From positions 1 through 13,648 of the forward strand of contig CALCQB010000301.1 of NCBI GenBank assembly GCA_937897535.1: a DNA stretch of 13,648 bases, in the 5' to 3' direction. Of this stretch, positions 5,830-12,804 are shown piece by piece (positions within the stretch are counted from its first letter, which is position 1; each line of letters opens with the position of its first letter). The position numbers and the translations under genes were made by a program. The notes beneath the pieces were generated by a model. It did no database searches and was not told where the DNA came from. It saw only the letters and a list, made by a program, of their open reading frames with translations. The DNA comes from an uncultured Novosphingobium sp. (GTDB lineage: Bacteria; Pseudomonadota; Alphaproteobacteria; Sphingomonadales; Sphingomonadaceae).

Positions 5830-8159
5830 TTCGGCCACCCCCCGTCGCGGGTCGGTTCGGCCAGTTCGAGCCGATCGAGGGTCCGGACCAGTTGGAGCAT
5901 GACGAATTCGGCCGGAACGACCGGAGCCACGCCGATATCGACGACGAATTCGCCATTGTCGCCGTTCTGACCGGTATTTACCGCAATGCTGAAGGCTTGT
6001 TCGGGGCTGGCTCCGGCCAGGTTGCGGTCCTGCCATTCGCGTTCCAGCAGCCCTTCGAGGGTCGCATAGACCAGCCGTTCGAAATGGGCATTGGCGGGCT
6101 CGAACACCGCCCAGGCCATCGCCTTGGCAATGCTGCGCTTGAGCCGCAGGAACAGCCGCCGGACAGTCAGTTGCTTCCAGTCCGCGCTGCTCGACAGCGT
6201 GCGCGCACCCATGATCCGCAGGCCCCGACCAGGACGCGCGGTAATCGCGTTGATGCCCGCTTCGTTGAGCCAGGCGTGCCGTTCGTCCTCGACCGGGCGG
6301 CCGACATCGGAAACCCAGGCCAGCAGGCTGTTGGCGGGCGCATCGCGTCCCGGATCGAAATCAGCACGGGCGAACTGGCCCAATGCATGACCCGATGGTG
6401 GCAAGCTGCGCAGCAGGCTCCCGGCCTGGGCAAGCGGATCGGGAACGGCAAGCCAGGGGAAGTAGGCGACCCCATAGCTGCTGTCGAACCGCTGCCGCCA
6501 GGCGGCGAGCGCCGGCCAGTCGAGCATTGCGCCATCGGCCCCGAGCGGCGGATCGAGCACCGCCACCCGGTCACCCCGCGCCGCGCAGTCTTCGAGCACG
6601 GCCTGCTGGACCGAAAGCACGATCTCGAATGGAAAGCCAGGCGATGCTTCGGTCGTATCGTCGCTGGGTGGCGGCGGTGCCATCACCACCGGCGCCGGGC
6701 AGAGCGCGCAAGGGTCGGGCTCCGTCGGCTCCTCGGGCAGCACTTCGCGCGCGGCGATCGGCGGCAGGACCAGGTCCGGCATGGCGATTGCGGCAGGTTC
6801 CTCGAGATTTTCCAGCAACCGCAAGCCGCGCGGCGGTTGATCGCTCGACCCGGTAAAATGGCGCGGGCGCAGCATCGCGATTCCGTCACGCCCGCCCCAC
6901 AGCCTGGCCTCGCCAAAGTCGAGCAACGGAGAGCCTGGATCGGGCCAGGCCAGCGCGGTGCCGGGATAGCGCGTAATCCGCACGGTCCGCGACTGGCGGT
7001 TGACGGGACTGTCCTGGGGCTTCGCCAACGAAGGCAGATCGAGCAAGGGGTAGGTTTCGATCAGCCGGCCCCGCTCACGGACTGACAGCGCGAAGGTCAA
7101 CCGGCGCAGTTGGATCGGTCTCGTGCCCAAGGCCGCCGCGGCCAGGTCGAAGCCGACCAGCGGCACGCCGAGCCTGACCGCCAGTTCGGCCGGATCGACC
7201 CCGACTATCTCATTGCGGACCTTGGGCACGCCGTCCTGCAGTATTTCGACCGTACTCCCGACCGCCAGACCATCGACATGTGCGAGGGTGAGTCGATCGG
7301 CCGGATCCGGAACCGTCCGCCGCCGCGTGGCGATTTCGGCGCCGAGCGCGGTGGTGACCCGGACCGCGATCTCGTTGCCCCAGCGGCCCGGATTGACCGC
7401 TTTCACCGCCAGCAAGGGAGCACCGGTTTCGTCGAATATCGCCGCCCGGGCATTGAAGGCCCCGAACCCGGCCGCGATCGGCAAGGTCAGATCGAACCGC
7501 GCATCGAGCGGTCTGGTCCAGCTGACCGTGTTCGCGGCCACGGCGGCAACCACCCGGCGGTCGCGCATGGTGACCTCGATCACCAGCGGCAGAGTCAAAT
7601 CGAAGTGCGCTGGCAGCGGCTCGGGCCAGGCCAGAACCTGGCCGACGGGATCGACCGCAGCGATCACCAGCCGGGCGGGCTGCCGGCCGGTTTGCCTGAC
7701 CACCACCGTCAGACCGACCTGAAAACCCGCGACTGCCGTTACTGTGCTGCTGCGCCGGTCAACTGGCTGCGGCCCGGTGGTAACAGTGGTGCAGAGCTGT
7801 TCGAGCGTGGCGACAGCACCTGCCTGGACCCCGGTTGCATCGGCCAGCAGGCTGGACCCGCGATCGGCTGGCTGCGCCCCGGCGGTCACCGTTGCCAGCG
7901 CCGGTGCGGCCACCCGGACAACATGGCACCGCTGCCCGCCATTGTCGAAGAACGCCCGGATCGCGTAGCCGAGGAAGGCGTTGCTCTGGAAGTCACCGTA
8001 CAGGGCAACGAACTGCGGCCAGCTCTCTATCACTCCGGCCCGGTCCAGCGGCCCGCGCCCGGCGATCCCGATGAACGCGGGAACGTCGATCCGCACCGGC
8101 TGGGGCGGTTCGCGCCGCTGCCAGCTGACGTGGACGCCGGGGTTGAGGCCGCTGGGCAT
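5826..8159 (-). CDS. Contractile tail sheath protein 2 (large, with inserted beta modules)
   Basis: The ATG at 8159 is preferred over one at 8207: it follows the tube 1 stop by 10 nt, has AGGA about 9 nt upstream, and begins with a sheath-like N-terminus (MPSGLNPGVHVSW). The product is 777 aa. The N-terminal sheath domain has VPAFIGIAGRGP (26-37) and AIRAFFDNGGQRCHVVRV (66-83). The conserved C-terminal sheath core contains ARPGRGLRIMGARTLS, SADWKQLTVRRLF, a WAVFEPAN-type motif, and a final VVDIGVAPVVPAEFVML strand used in sheath handshakes. Between them lie repeated beta segments (about 92-345) and a proline/acidic insert with CALC (461-510). It is longer than sheath 1 (689 aa). Paralogous sheath proteins are normal in Afp-type systems. 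The protein forms part of the contractile outer layer, possibly a baseplate-proximal or specialised ring. Confidence 0.9.
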   Translation of the reverse strand: MPSGLNPGVHVSWQRREPPQPVRIDVPAFIGIAGRGPLDRAGVIESWPQFVALYGDFQSNAFLGYAIRAFFDNGGQRCHVVRVAAPALATVTAGAQPADRGSSLLADATGVQAGAVATLEQLCTTVTTGPQPVDRRSSTVTAVAGFQVGLTVVVRQTGRQPARLVIAAVDPVGQVLAWPEPLPAHFDLTLPLVIEVTMRDRRVVAAVAANTVSWTRPLDARFDLTLPIAAGFGAFNARAAIFDETGAPLLAVKAVNPGRWGNEIAVRVTTALGAEIATRRRTVPDPADRLTLAHVDGLAVGSTVEILQDGVPKVRNEIVGVDPAELAVRLGVPLVGFDLAAAALGTRPIQLRRLTFALSVRERGRLIETYPLLDLPSLAKPQDSPVNRQSRTVRITRYPGTALAWPDPGSPLLDFGEARLWGGRDGIAMLRPRHFTGSSDQPPRGLRLLENLEEPAAIAMPDLVLPPIAAREVLPEEPTEPDPCALCPAPVVMAPPPPSDDTTEASPGFPFEIVLSVQQAVLEDCAARGDRVAVLDPPLGADGAMLDWPALAAWRQRFDSSYGVAYFPWLAVPDPLAQAGSLLRSLPPSGHALGQFARADFDPGRDAPANSLLAWVSDVGRPVEDERHAWLNEAGINAITARPGRGLRIMGARTLSSSADWKQLTVRRLFLRLKRSIAKAMAWAVFEPANAHFERLVYATLEGLLEREWQDRNLAGASPEQAFSIAVNTGQNGDNGEFVVDIGVAPVVPAEFVMLQLVRTLDRLELAEPTRDGGWPK

Positions 8160-8169
8160 CGCTACCGTC

Positions 8170-8619
8170 CTACTGGGCCGCCACGGCCAGTTCGACGCGA
8201 TCGACACAGATCTCGATCATTTCGATCGCAACATCGTTAGACGTCGCGTTCAGGCTTGGCCCTTCCCACTTGGCGATGAAGCCGTTGCGGAACGACCAGC
8301 GCAGCTTGTCGCGCTGCAGCTCATCGGTCAGCACGATCGCACCATCGCGCAGCCTGGCCCCGCCCTTCAGGATTTCGTGGTACCATTTGTAGAGCTGCAG
8401 GTCGGGCGTGATCCCGCGCTTGCATTGCAGGTTGGTGAACTTGCGCAGGCCGAACAGCTTGCGAACGTGCAGGTACTGCTCATCGCCTTCCCGGTATTCG
8501 ACCGGGTCGACCTCGAAGGTCAGTCCCGAGACCTCCCGAAATGCACATTTGGTGATGCCATCGAACTCGATGCGGAAGTTGTAGCCGCGAAACGGATCGG
8601 CACGGTTTCTGTCTGGCAT
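8170..8619 (-). CDS. Inner tube protein 1 (Afp1/gp19-like tail tube)
   Basis: This 149-aa protein matches the tail tube family in length and motifs: DPFRGYNFRIEFDG (8-21), FREVSGLTFEVDPVEYREG (27-45), a basic LFGLRKFTNLQCKRGI segment (55-70), LYKWYHEI (76-83), and the closing ATSNDVAIEMIEICVDRVEL (125-144). It should polymerise as hexameric rings into the rigid tube expelled when the sheath contracts. The gene follows sheath 1 by 13 nt with a purine-rich AGGGGCAGGA site before its ATG, and precedes sheath 2 by 10 nt. Its compact size compared with tube 2 suggests it is the main tube subunit; that is inference. Confidence 0.93.
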   Translation of the reverse strand: MPDRNRADPFRGYNFRIEFDGITKCAFREVSGLTFEVDPVEYREGDEQYLHVRKLFGLRKFTNLQCKRGITPDLQLYKWYHEILKGGARLRDGAIVLTDELQRDKLRWSFRNGFIAKWEGPSLNATSNDVAIEMIEICVDRVELAVAAQ

Positions 8620-8632
8620 GGTCCTGCCCCTT

Positions 8633-10702
8633 CTAGGCTTCGGTTGCGAAAGATCCGCTGGCCGTCTGGCTGATGCGGATGATCACGAATTCGGCGGGCT
8701 TGACCGGCGCGATGCCGATTTCCATCACCAGCCGGCCATTATCGATATCGTCCTGGCTCATGGTCGCCGTGCCGCAGCGGATGTAGAACGCATCGGCCTT
8801 CTCGATTCCGAGCAAGGCTCCATCGCGCCATTGCTGGGTCAGGAAGCTGTCGATGCTGTCGATCAACCGATCCCACAGGCGCGGATCGTTGGGCTCGAGT
8901 ACGGCCCACTGGGTGCCGATATCGATCGACCGCTCGATAAAGATGAACAGCCGCCTGACCGCCAGATACTTCCAGTCCGAGGCACTGGTGATGCAGCGCG
9001 CGCCGTAGATCCGGATGCCGCGGCCCGATGCCCGAAAATCGCGGATCACGTTGATGTTGTTGGGTTGAGGATTGAGCACCTCGTGCTCGCCCTTGGTGAC
9101 GATAGCCTCAAGGTCCTCGACATTGCGCATCGTCTCGTTGCCGGGCGATTTGAACACCCCGCGTTCGTTGTCGATCCGCGCGCACAGACCCGCCATGTGG
9201 CCCGCCGGACCGATCGCGCGGAGCTGATCCTCGCTGTCGCGCACCAGCACCCGCGGATAATAGACTGCGGCATATTTGCTGTCGAAGCGCAGTCGCTGGG
9301 TCTGGATCTGGGTCAGGGTTGGCGGGGCGCCGCCGACAACTTCGGGATCGAGCAGGGCAACCCGGTAGCGCAAGCGTTCGCACTGCTCGATCATCGCGCC
9401 CTGAACGCTGGCGTCGCCCCAGCCCGGTGCCACGATGATCGAGATATCCTCGATCTCTTCCAGTGCGCGCAGCCCGGTGCGGTTCCCAGGTCCGTTGTCG
9501 GTGCCGCGCATGTCGGCCGCGATCGGCGGCGCATCGACTCCGGCGGTGGTTGACCTGAGCGTCAGGCCATCGTCCCCGACCGGGAAGTTCAGGGGGTTGG
9601 TATCGGCCGGCACCGTGCCCGCGACCACTGCGATGATCCCCGAGCGGCGATCGATCTGGTCACCGACAAATTTGCCGGGGACGTTGGCAAGCGTCAGCGA
9701 AGGATAGGTTTCGGTGACCCCGTCGTAACTGACGGTCATCGCGAACTCGCAAACAGTCACCACCGTTTCGGTCGCCGGAGCGACCGCCGTGATCGAAGCC
9801 GCGTTCATCGCCGCCCCCGACAGCGTCAGGATGTTGCCGTTGACTGCCAGCACCTGGCGGATGATCTTGTCGGTGGAACTGCCGCGATCGATCTGGACCC
9901 AGGCCAAAGGATAGAACGCTGCCGCAGACTGAACCCGCACCCGGTTGTTGTTGGCAGCGCCCGGTCCGATCAATTCCAGCGCCACGCTCCGCCCGGCCTC
10001 GACCCGGCGGCTGGTGATGACAATGCCGTCACCCCACGCGCCGGGATCCGCGGCCTGGAAGGTCACGCTGGCGGCCCGGGCCCCTGCAACCGGACTTCCG
10101 GCAGCGTTGAGCACGCCGATCCCGCTGACCGCGGCCGTCGCGCTGGCCGGATAGGCCGCGGGGCCGACCGGGGTCACGTCAAGGTTTGCAGTTAGGGTAA
10201 TGTCGCCGGTGGCGGAAATTATCCCGTTCGCTGCGATCGTTCGCGCACTTGAAACATAGGTGACCCCATCGCGCACGAAACTGAAGGTCAGGCTGCTGCC
10301 GTCGCGCAGACCAAAGGTGCTGGCCAGCCTGGCATTGGGCGCCCCTACGGCGGCGTCGGAACCAGCGGCCAGGCGAGCAATGATCCCGCCCTGGGTCGCG
10401 AACTGCGTCCGGGCGGCGGCGGCGGCCGCGGTACGGATCACGTAGAGCCGCCGCCCGCCATTGGCGAAGAAGCCCTGCGCGGCATAGAACATCTCGCCGA
10501 CCGTTCCGGCACTGGTTGGAAGCGGCCCGCCGAAGTGCTGGCGGAACTGGAGCATGTTGGTCACCAGGACCGGCGGCCCCAGCGTTGGCCCGCGCCGCGC
10601 ATGCCCGACCATTCCGGTTGTACTGGTACTCACGCTTTCAATCGCGGGCGCCTTGAGATCCTTTTCCTCAAGGAACACACCAGGTGCGAGATATTCAGCC
10701 AT
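8633..10702 (-). CDS. Contractile tail sheath protein 1 (major sheath candidate)
   Basis: This 689-aa sheath begins with the standard EYLAPGVFLEEKD motif (3-15), followed by TSTTGMVGHARRGPT (26-40), and AQGFFANGGRRLYVIR (75-90). The C-terminal sheath core includes RFDSKYAAVYYPRVLV (472-487), FRASGRGIRIYGARCITSAS (556-575), DWKYLAVRRLFIFIE (576-590), and a terminal RLVMEIGIAPVKPAEFVIIRI (657-677). A variable insertion of about 200 residues (95-320) is Ala/Gly/Thr-rich and probably surface exposed. The ATG at 10702 has AAGG and AAGGA sites 4 and 10 nt upstream. It is the first sheath gene after the only large intra-operon gap, fitting a need for high expression. Assignment as the major sheath is inferred from its order and its pairing with the compact tube 1. 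Confidence 0.93.
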   Translation of the reverse strand: MAEYLAPGVFLEEKDLKAPAIESVSTSTTGMVGHARRGPTLGPPVLVTNMLQFRQHFGGPLPTSAGTVGEMFYAAQGFFANGGRRLYVIRTAAAAAARTQFATQGGIIARLAAGSDAAVGAPNARLASTFGLRDGSSLTFSFVRDGVTYVSSARTIAANGIISATGDITLTANLDVTPVGPAAYPASATAAVSGIGVLNAAGSPVAGARAASVTFQAADPGAWGDGIVITSRRVEAGRSVALELIGPGAANNNRVRVQSAAAFYPLAWVQIDRGSSTDKIIRQVLAVNGNILTLSGAAMNAASITAVAPATETVVTVCEFAMTVSYDGVTETYPSLTLANVPGKFVGDQIDRRSGIIAVVAGTVPADTNPLNFPVGDDGLTLRSTTAGVDAPPIAADMRGTDNGPGNRTGLRALEEIEDISIIVAPGWGDASVQGAMIEQCERLRYRVALLDPEVVGGAPPTLTQIQTQRLRFDSKYAAVYYPRVLVRDSEDQLRAIGPAGHMAGLCARIDNERGVFKSPGNETMRNVEDLEAIVTKGEHEVLNPQPNNINVIRDFRASGRGIRIYGARCITSASDWKYLAVRRLFIFIERSIDIGTQWAVLEPNDPRLWDRLIDSIDSFLTQQWRDGALLGIEKADAFYIRCGTATMSQDDIDNGRLVMEIGIAPVKPAEFVIIRISQTASGSFATEA

Positions 10703-10767
10703 GGCGCCTTATCCTTCTGTAGAAAAATCGTTTTCTGACGAAATTGCGAATGCCATCGAGAGCTCCT
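10703..10767 (-). promoter_or_regulatory. Intra-operon spacer with AT-rich palindrome before sheath 1
   Basis: This 65-nt spacer is the only gap above 14 nt in the run of genes from 12804 to 1. It contains a perfect inverted repeat at 10721-10736 (AGAAAA, 4-nt centre, TTTTCT), about 20 nt before the sheath 1 start and just upstream of its AAGGA ribosome site. The repeat is conspicuously AT-rich for this GC-rich region. It could be an operator, a weak hairpin affecting the sheath message, or part of an internal promoter. I see no convincing -35/-10 pair. The repeat is observed; any function is a guess. Confidence 0.35.
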
Positions 10768-11856
10768 TCACGGTGCGAGCAGCCAATCGAGCGGGCCCGA
10801 CCCAATCCGGGCCACGGGAAACGAGCGGGTCTGGCTGACAAAGCCGGGCGCGCTGACCTGCAATTCGAGCGTGGCCATCCGGGCCAGCCCGAGGATCGCG
10901 TAGTCACCATCGGAACCGGTCAGGACATTGCGATCGAAATAGCGGTCGGGGCGGCCAGGCTGGCGCAGCACCAGCACCGCTCCGTTCGCTGGCAAGGCAT
11001 CGACCCAGACCACGGCCTCACCACCCCAAGCCGCGCCGACCGGGGTGGTGGTCGGGCCCGAATAGGCGCCCTTGGCGAAGGCATCGGCCAGGTCTCCGGC
11101 TCGCACCGAGCCCGCCAGCGGGGCCGTCAACCAGGCCAGAACCGCCGGGGCCGGACGGTCGGGATGGGCGATCAGCTCGGATACTTCGCCCCAGAACCCG
11201 CTGTGCGGCGTGCCAAAGCGCAGCACCGACCCGGCGGCGATCGCGCCCGGATCGGCGAGCGATACGAACGGATCGTCCTGCCGCGCGGCTTCCAGCACCG
11301 TGACCTGCGCTGGTCCAAGTGCCGTCAGCGCGCGGTTGCGCAGTGTCGCTCCCGCAACCGGATCCTCGGGCAAGGCCTGAGCCAGCAGGAGCGGGAGCTC
11401 TCCGCCAGGACCGGCTGGCCCGATAATCGCCACGCTCGCGGCTGACACCGGCTGGTAGACCGGGTTGGGACCTGCCGTCCGGCCACTGACCCGGCCGCGC
11501 AGGCTGACGGGCAAGCGCCGCAGCGCCAGATCATGCCGCACGGGTCGCGGCGCCAGGGCCGCAACGGTCAGACTACTGCTGAGCGGCCGGTAGCCGGGCA
11601 CCGCGACCAAAAGGTTGAGCGGGTGCGCGATCGTCAGGTCAGCCAGCGCGACACCGGATTCTCCGGCCAGGGCGTACTGGTCATCCGAAACGGCGCTGCC
11701 GACCAGCCGGTCATCGCAGGCAATGGTTGCTGTACGGGCCAGCCCCAGCCCGTCGGCATCGTCGCGCAGTTCGCCGACCACGATCGCGGTCCGCCGTCCG
11801 GTTCCGCCCCGGTTGATTGCAAACCGGCGATCACCGACAGGGACCACGGCGTCCAT
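10768..11856 (-). CDS. Accessory protein with carboxypeptidase-regulatory-like beta segments, between cap and sheath genes
   Basis: I do not recognise a named family for the whole of this 362-aa protein. The N-terminal part (about 45-97) has a YALAGESGVALADL turn and an LLVAVPGYRPLSSSL strand pair. At 117-150 a typical carboxypeptidase-regulatory-like opening appears (VSLRGRVSG, then PVSAASVAIIGP). The matching end of such a fold is at 310-347 (TGSDGDYAILGL, LELQVSAPGFVSQTRSF), so the fold appears split by roughly 150 inserted residues. The insert (195-262) resembles beta modules in the two sheath proteins. There is no signal peptide or membrane segment. It overlaps the DUF4255 gene by one nt (TGATG) and lies directly before the sheath spacer. 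A role as an assembly factor, cap-sheath connector or particle decoration is plausible but unproven. Confidence 0.78.
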   Translation of the reverse strand: MDAVVPVGDRRFAINRGGTGRRTAIVVGELRDDADGLGLARTATIACDDRLVGSAVSDDQYALAGESGVALADLTIAHPLNLLVAVPGYRPLSSSLTVAALAPRPVRHDLALRRLPVSLRGRVSGRTAGPNPVYQPVSAASVAIIGPAGPGGELPLLLAQALPEDPVAGATLRNRALTALGPAQVTVLEAARQDDPFVSLADPGAIAAGSVLRFGTPHSGFWGEVSELIAHPDRPAPAVLAWLTAPLAGSVRAGDLADAFAKGAYSGPTTTPVGAAWGGEAVVWVDALPANGAVLVLRQPGRPDRYFDRNVLTGSDGDYAILGLARMATLELQVSAPGFVSQTRSFPVARIGSGPLDWLLAP

Positions 11857-12446
11857 CAGACCACCGCCTCGATCGCCGCGTGGGCGGTCTCGCGTTCAAG
11901 GACCGGCGGGCCCGCGGCAAAGGTGCGCGAAGCCTCGATCGAGACATATTGCACGAAATAGGAGACCGACAGCCGGTAAGGCTCGTGCAGTGCCTGCCAA
12001 ACCCGCACCGCCTCTTCGAAGCTTTGTTGTTCCAGGTGGATGCCGATCGAATCTTCATCGGGTCCCAGCAGCGCAGGCTTGGTAAACGCCGCGCCGAGTT
12101 GCCCCTGGCCATGCAGGGCTTGCATCGCATGGCCCAGCAGCCGTTGCCTTGAAAGCTCGTCACTGGCGAGCGGGGTAATCAGATAGTGCAGCACCAGCGG
12201 CAAAGGGGCGGGAATAAGCCGCCCATCGGCGGTGATCCGGGGAGGCCGGTTCTCAAGATCGTCAAACCGGCGGACCCGGTAAAGCCACAGCGACAGCGCC
12301 ATCGTCCCGACCGCCGGGGTTTCGATCTCGACCGGTGAGCGCAGATCGACTTGCGATCCGGCATAGGGACCGGCGTTGGTGATCGCCGCGCGCAGGGCAT
12401 CCTGCAGGCTCTGCGTCACATGGCCGATGCCCGCCGAATCAGCCAT
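11856..12446 (-). CDS. DUF4255 tail cap/terminator protein (Afp16-like)
   Basis: The ATG at 12446 gives a 196-aa protein. Extending to 12749 adds 101 residues that are only an out-of-frame reading of the upstream gene. The DUF4255 layout is clear: an N-terminal helix (IGHVTQSLQDALRAAI, 7-22), LSLWLYRVRRFDDLENRPP (51-69), the core PLPLVLHYLITPLASDELSRQRLLGHAMQALH (81-112), and the C-terminal LHEPYRLSVSYFVQYVSIEA (153-172). Family members in extracellular injection systems bind the distal end of tube and sheath, end elongation and set a capped length. It overlaps the stop of the receiver-like gene by 8 nt. DUF4255 proteins are a marker of extracellular injection loci and are not part of T6SS, which is the strongest single argument for this classification. 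Confidence 0.9.
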   Translation of the reverse strand: MADSAGIGHVTQSLQDALRAAITNAGPYAGSQVDLRSPVEIETPAVGTMALSLWLYRVRRFDDLENRPPRITADGRLIPAPLPLVLHYLITPLASDELSRQRLLGHAMQALHGQGQLGAAFTKPALLGPDEDSIGIHLEQQSFEEAVRVWQALHEPYRLSVSYFVQYVSIEASRTFAAGPPVLERETAHAAIEAVV

Positions 12447-12804
12447 CCGAGCCCTTTCCCGCGATCGCCGCGCAGAGCGAGGCAATCGACAGATCGCTGA
12501 CACTGCTGGTGCTGAGCTGCCATTCGCTAAGCTGGCCGCTGCGCCCGTCTTCGAACAGGCTGATGATGCGCCGCACAGTGCCGGGCCGCGCCAGCTGTTC
12601 GGTGAAGTCAGGTCCGCGCCGAAGCGATTCCAGCGAGCCCAGAATGACGACTTCGGGTTCCAGTCGTGAAATTTCGTCTGCGAGACTTTCGGTGGCAATG
12701 TCGCGGGCCAGCACCTTTGCACCAGGGCATTGCAGGATCGCTTCGGCAACCAGCCCCCACCTCATGGCCGAAATCCGGTCTGCCAGGATGGGAATGTTCG
12801 ACAC
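12439..12804 (-). CDS. Orphan degenerate receiver-like protein (no DNA-binding domain)
   Basis: The GTG at 12804 is chosen because it has GGAGG 9 nt upstream and begins exactly at a receiver-like strand. The in-frame ATG at 12927 adds an unlike Pro/Arg-rich peptide. The 121-aa product follows a receiver alternation: NIPILADRISAMRWGLVAEAI (about 3-23), GAKVLARDIATESLADEI (29-45), PEVVILGSLESL (50-61), TVRRIISLFEDG (76-87), and SVSDLSIASLCAAIAG (101-116). Where a canonical receiver has the phospho-acceptor Asp (after VVIL), this one has Gly56. No conserved Lys is visible in the later strand region. It may be a phosphorylation-independent partner or anti-regulator for the nearby response regulator, or a particle-assembly factor. 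It is the first gene of the operon, overlapping DUF4255 by 8 nt. The fold call is moderate. Confidence 0.68.
   Translation of the reverse strand: MSNIPILADRISAMRWGLVAEAILQCPGAKVLARDIATESLADEISRLEPEVVILGSLESLRRGPDFTEQLARPGTVRRIISLFEDGRSGQLSEWQLSTSSVSDLSIASLCAAIAGKGSDG

Noticed and set aside
5830..6036. Upstream start for tube 2 at 6036
   Set aside because: It adds 69 Arg-rich residues read out of frame through the end of sheath 2. The ATGA junction at 5826-5829 gives the normal tube length.
8160..8207. Upstream ATG at 8207 for sheath 2
   Set aside because: It would overlap tube 1 by 38 nt and adds a non-sheath-like peptide. The ATG at 8159 has its own ribosome site and a typical sheath N-terminus.
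12447..12749. Upstream start for the DUF4255 protein at 12749
   Set aside because: The extra 101 residues are an alternative frame of the receiver-like gene and have no family resemblance.
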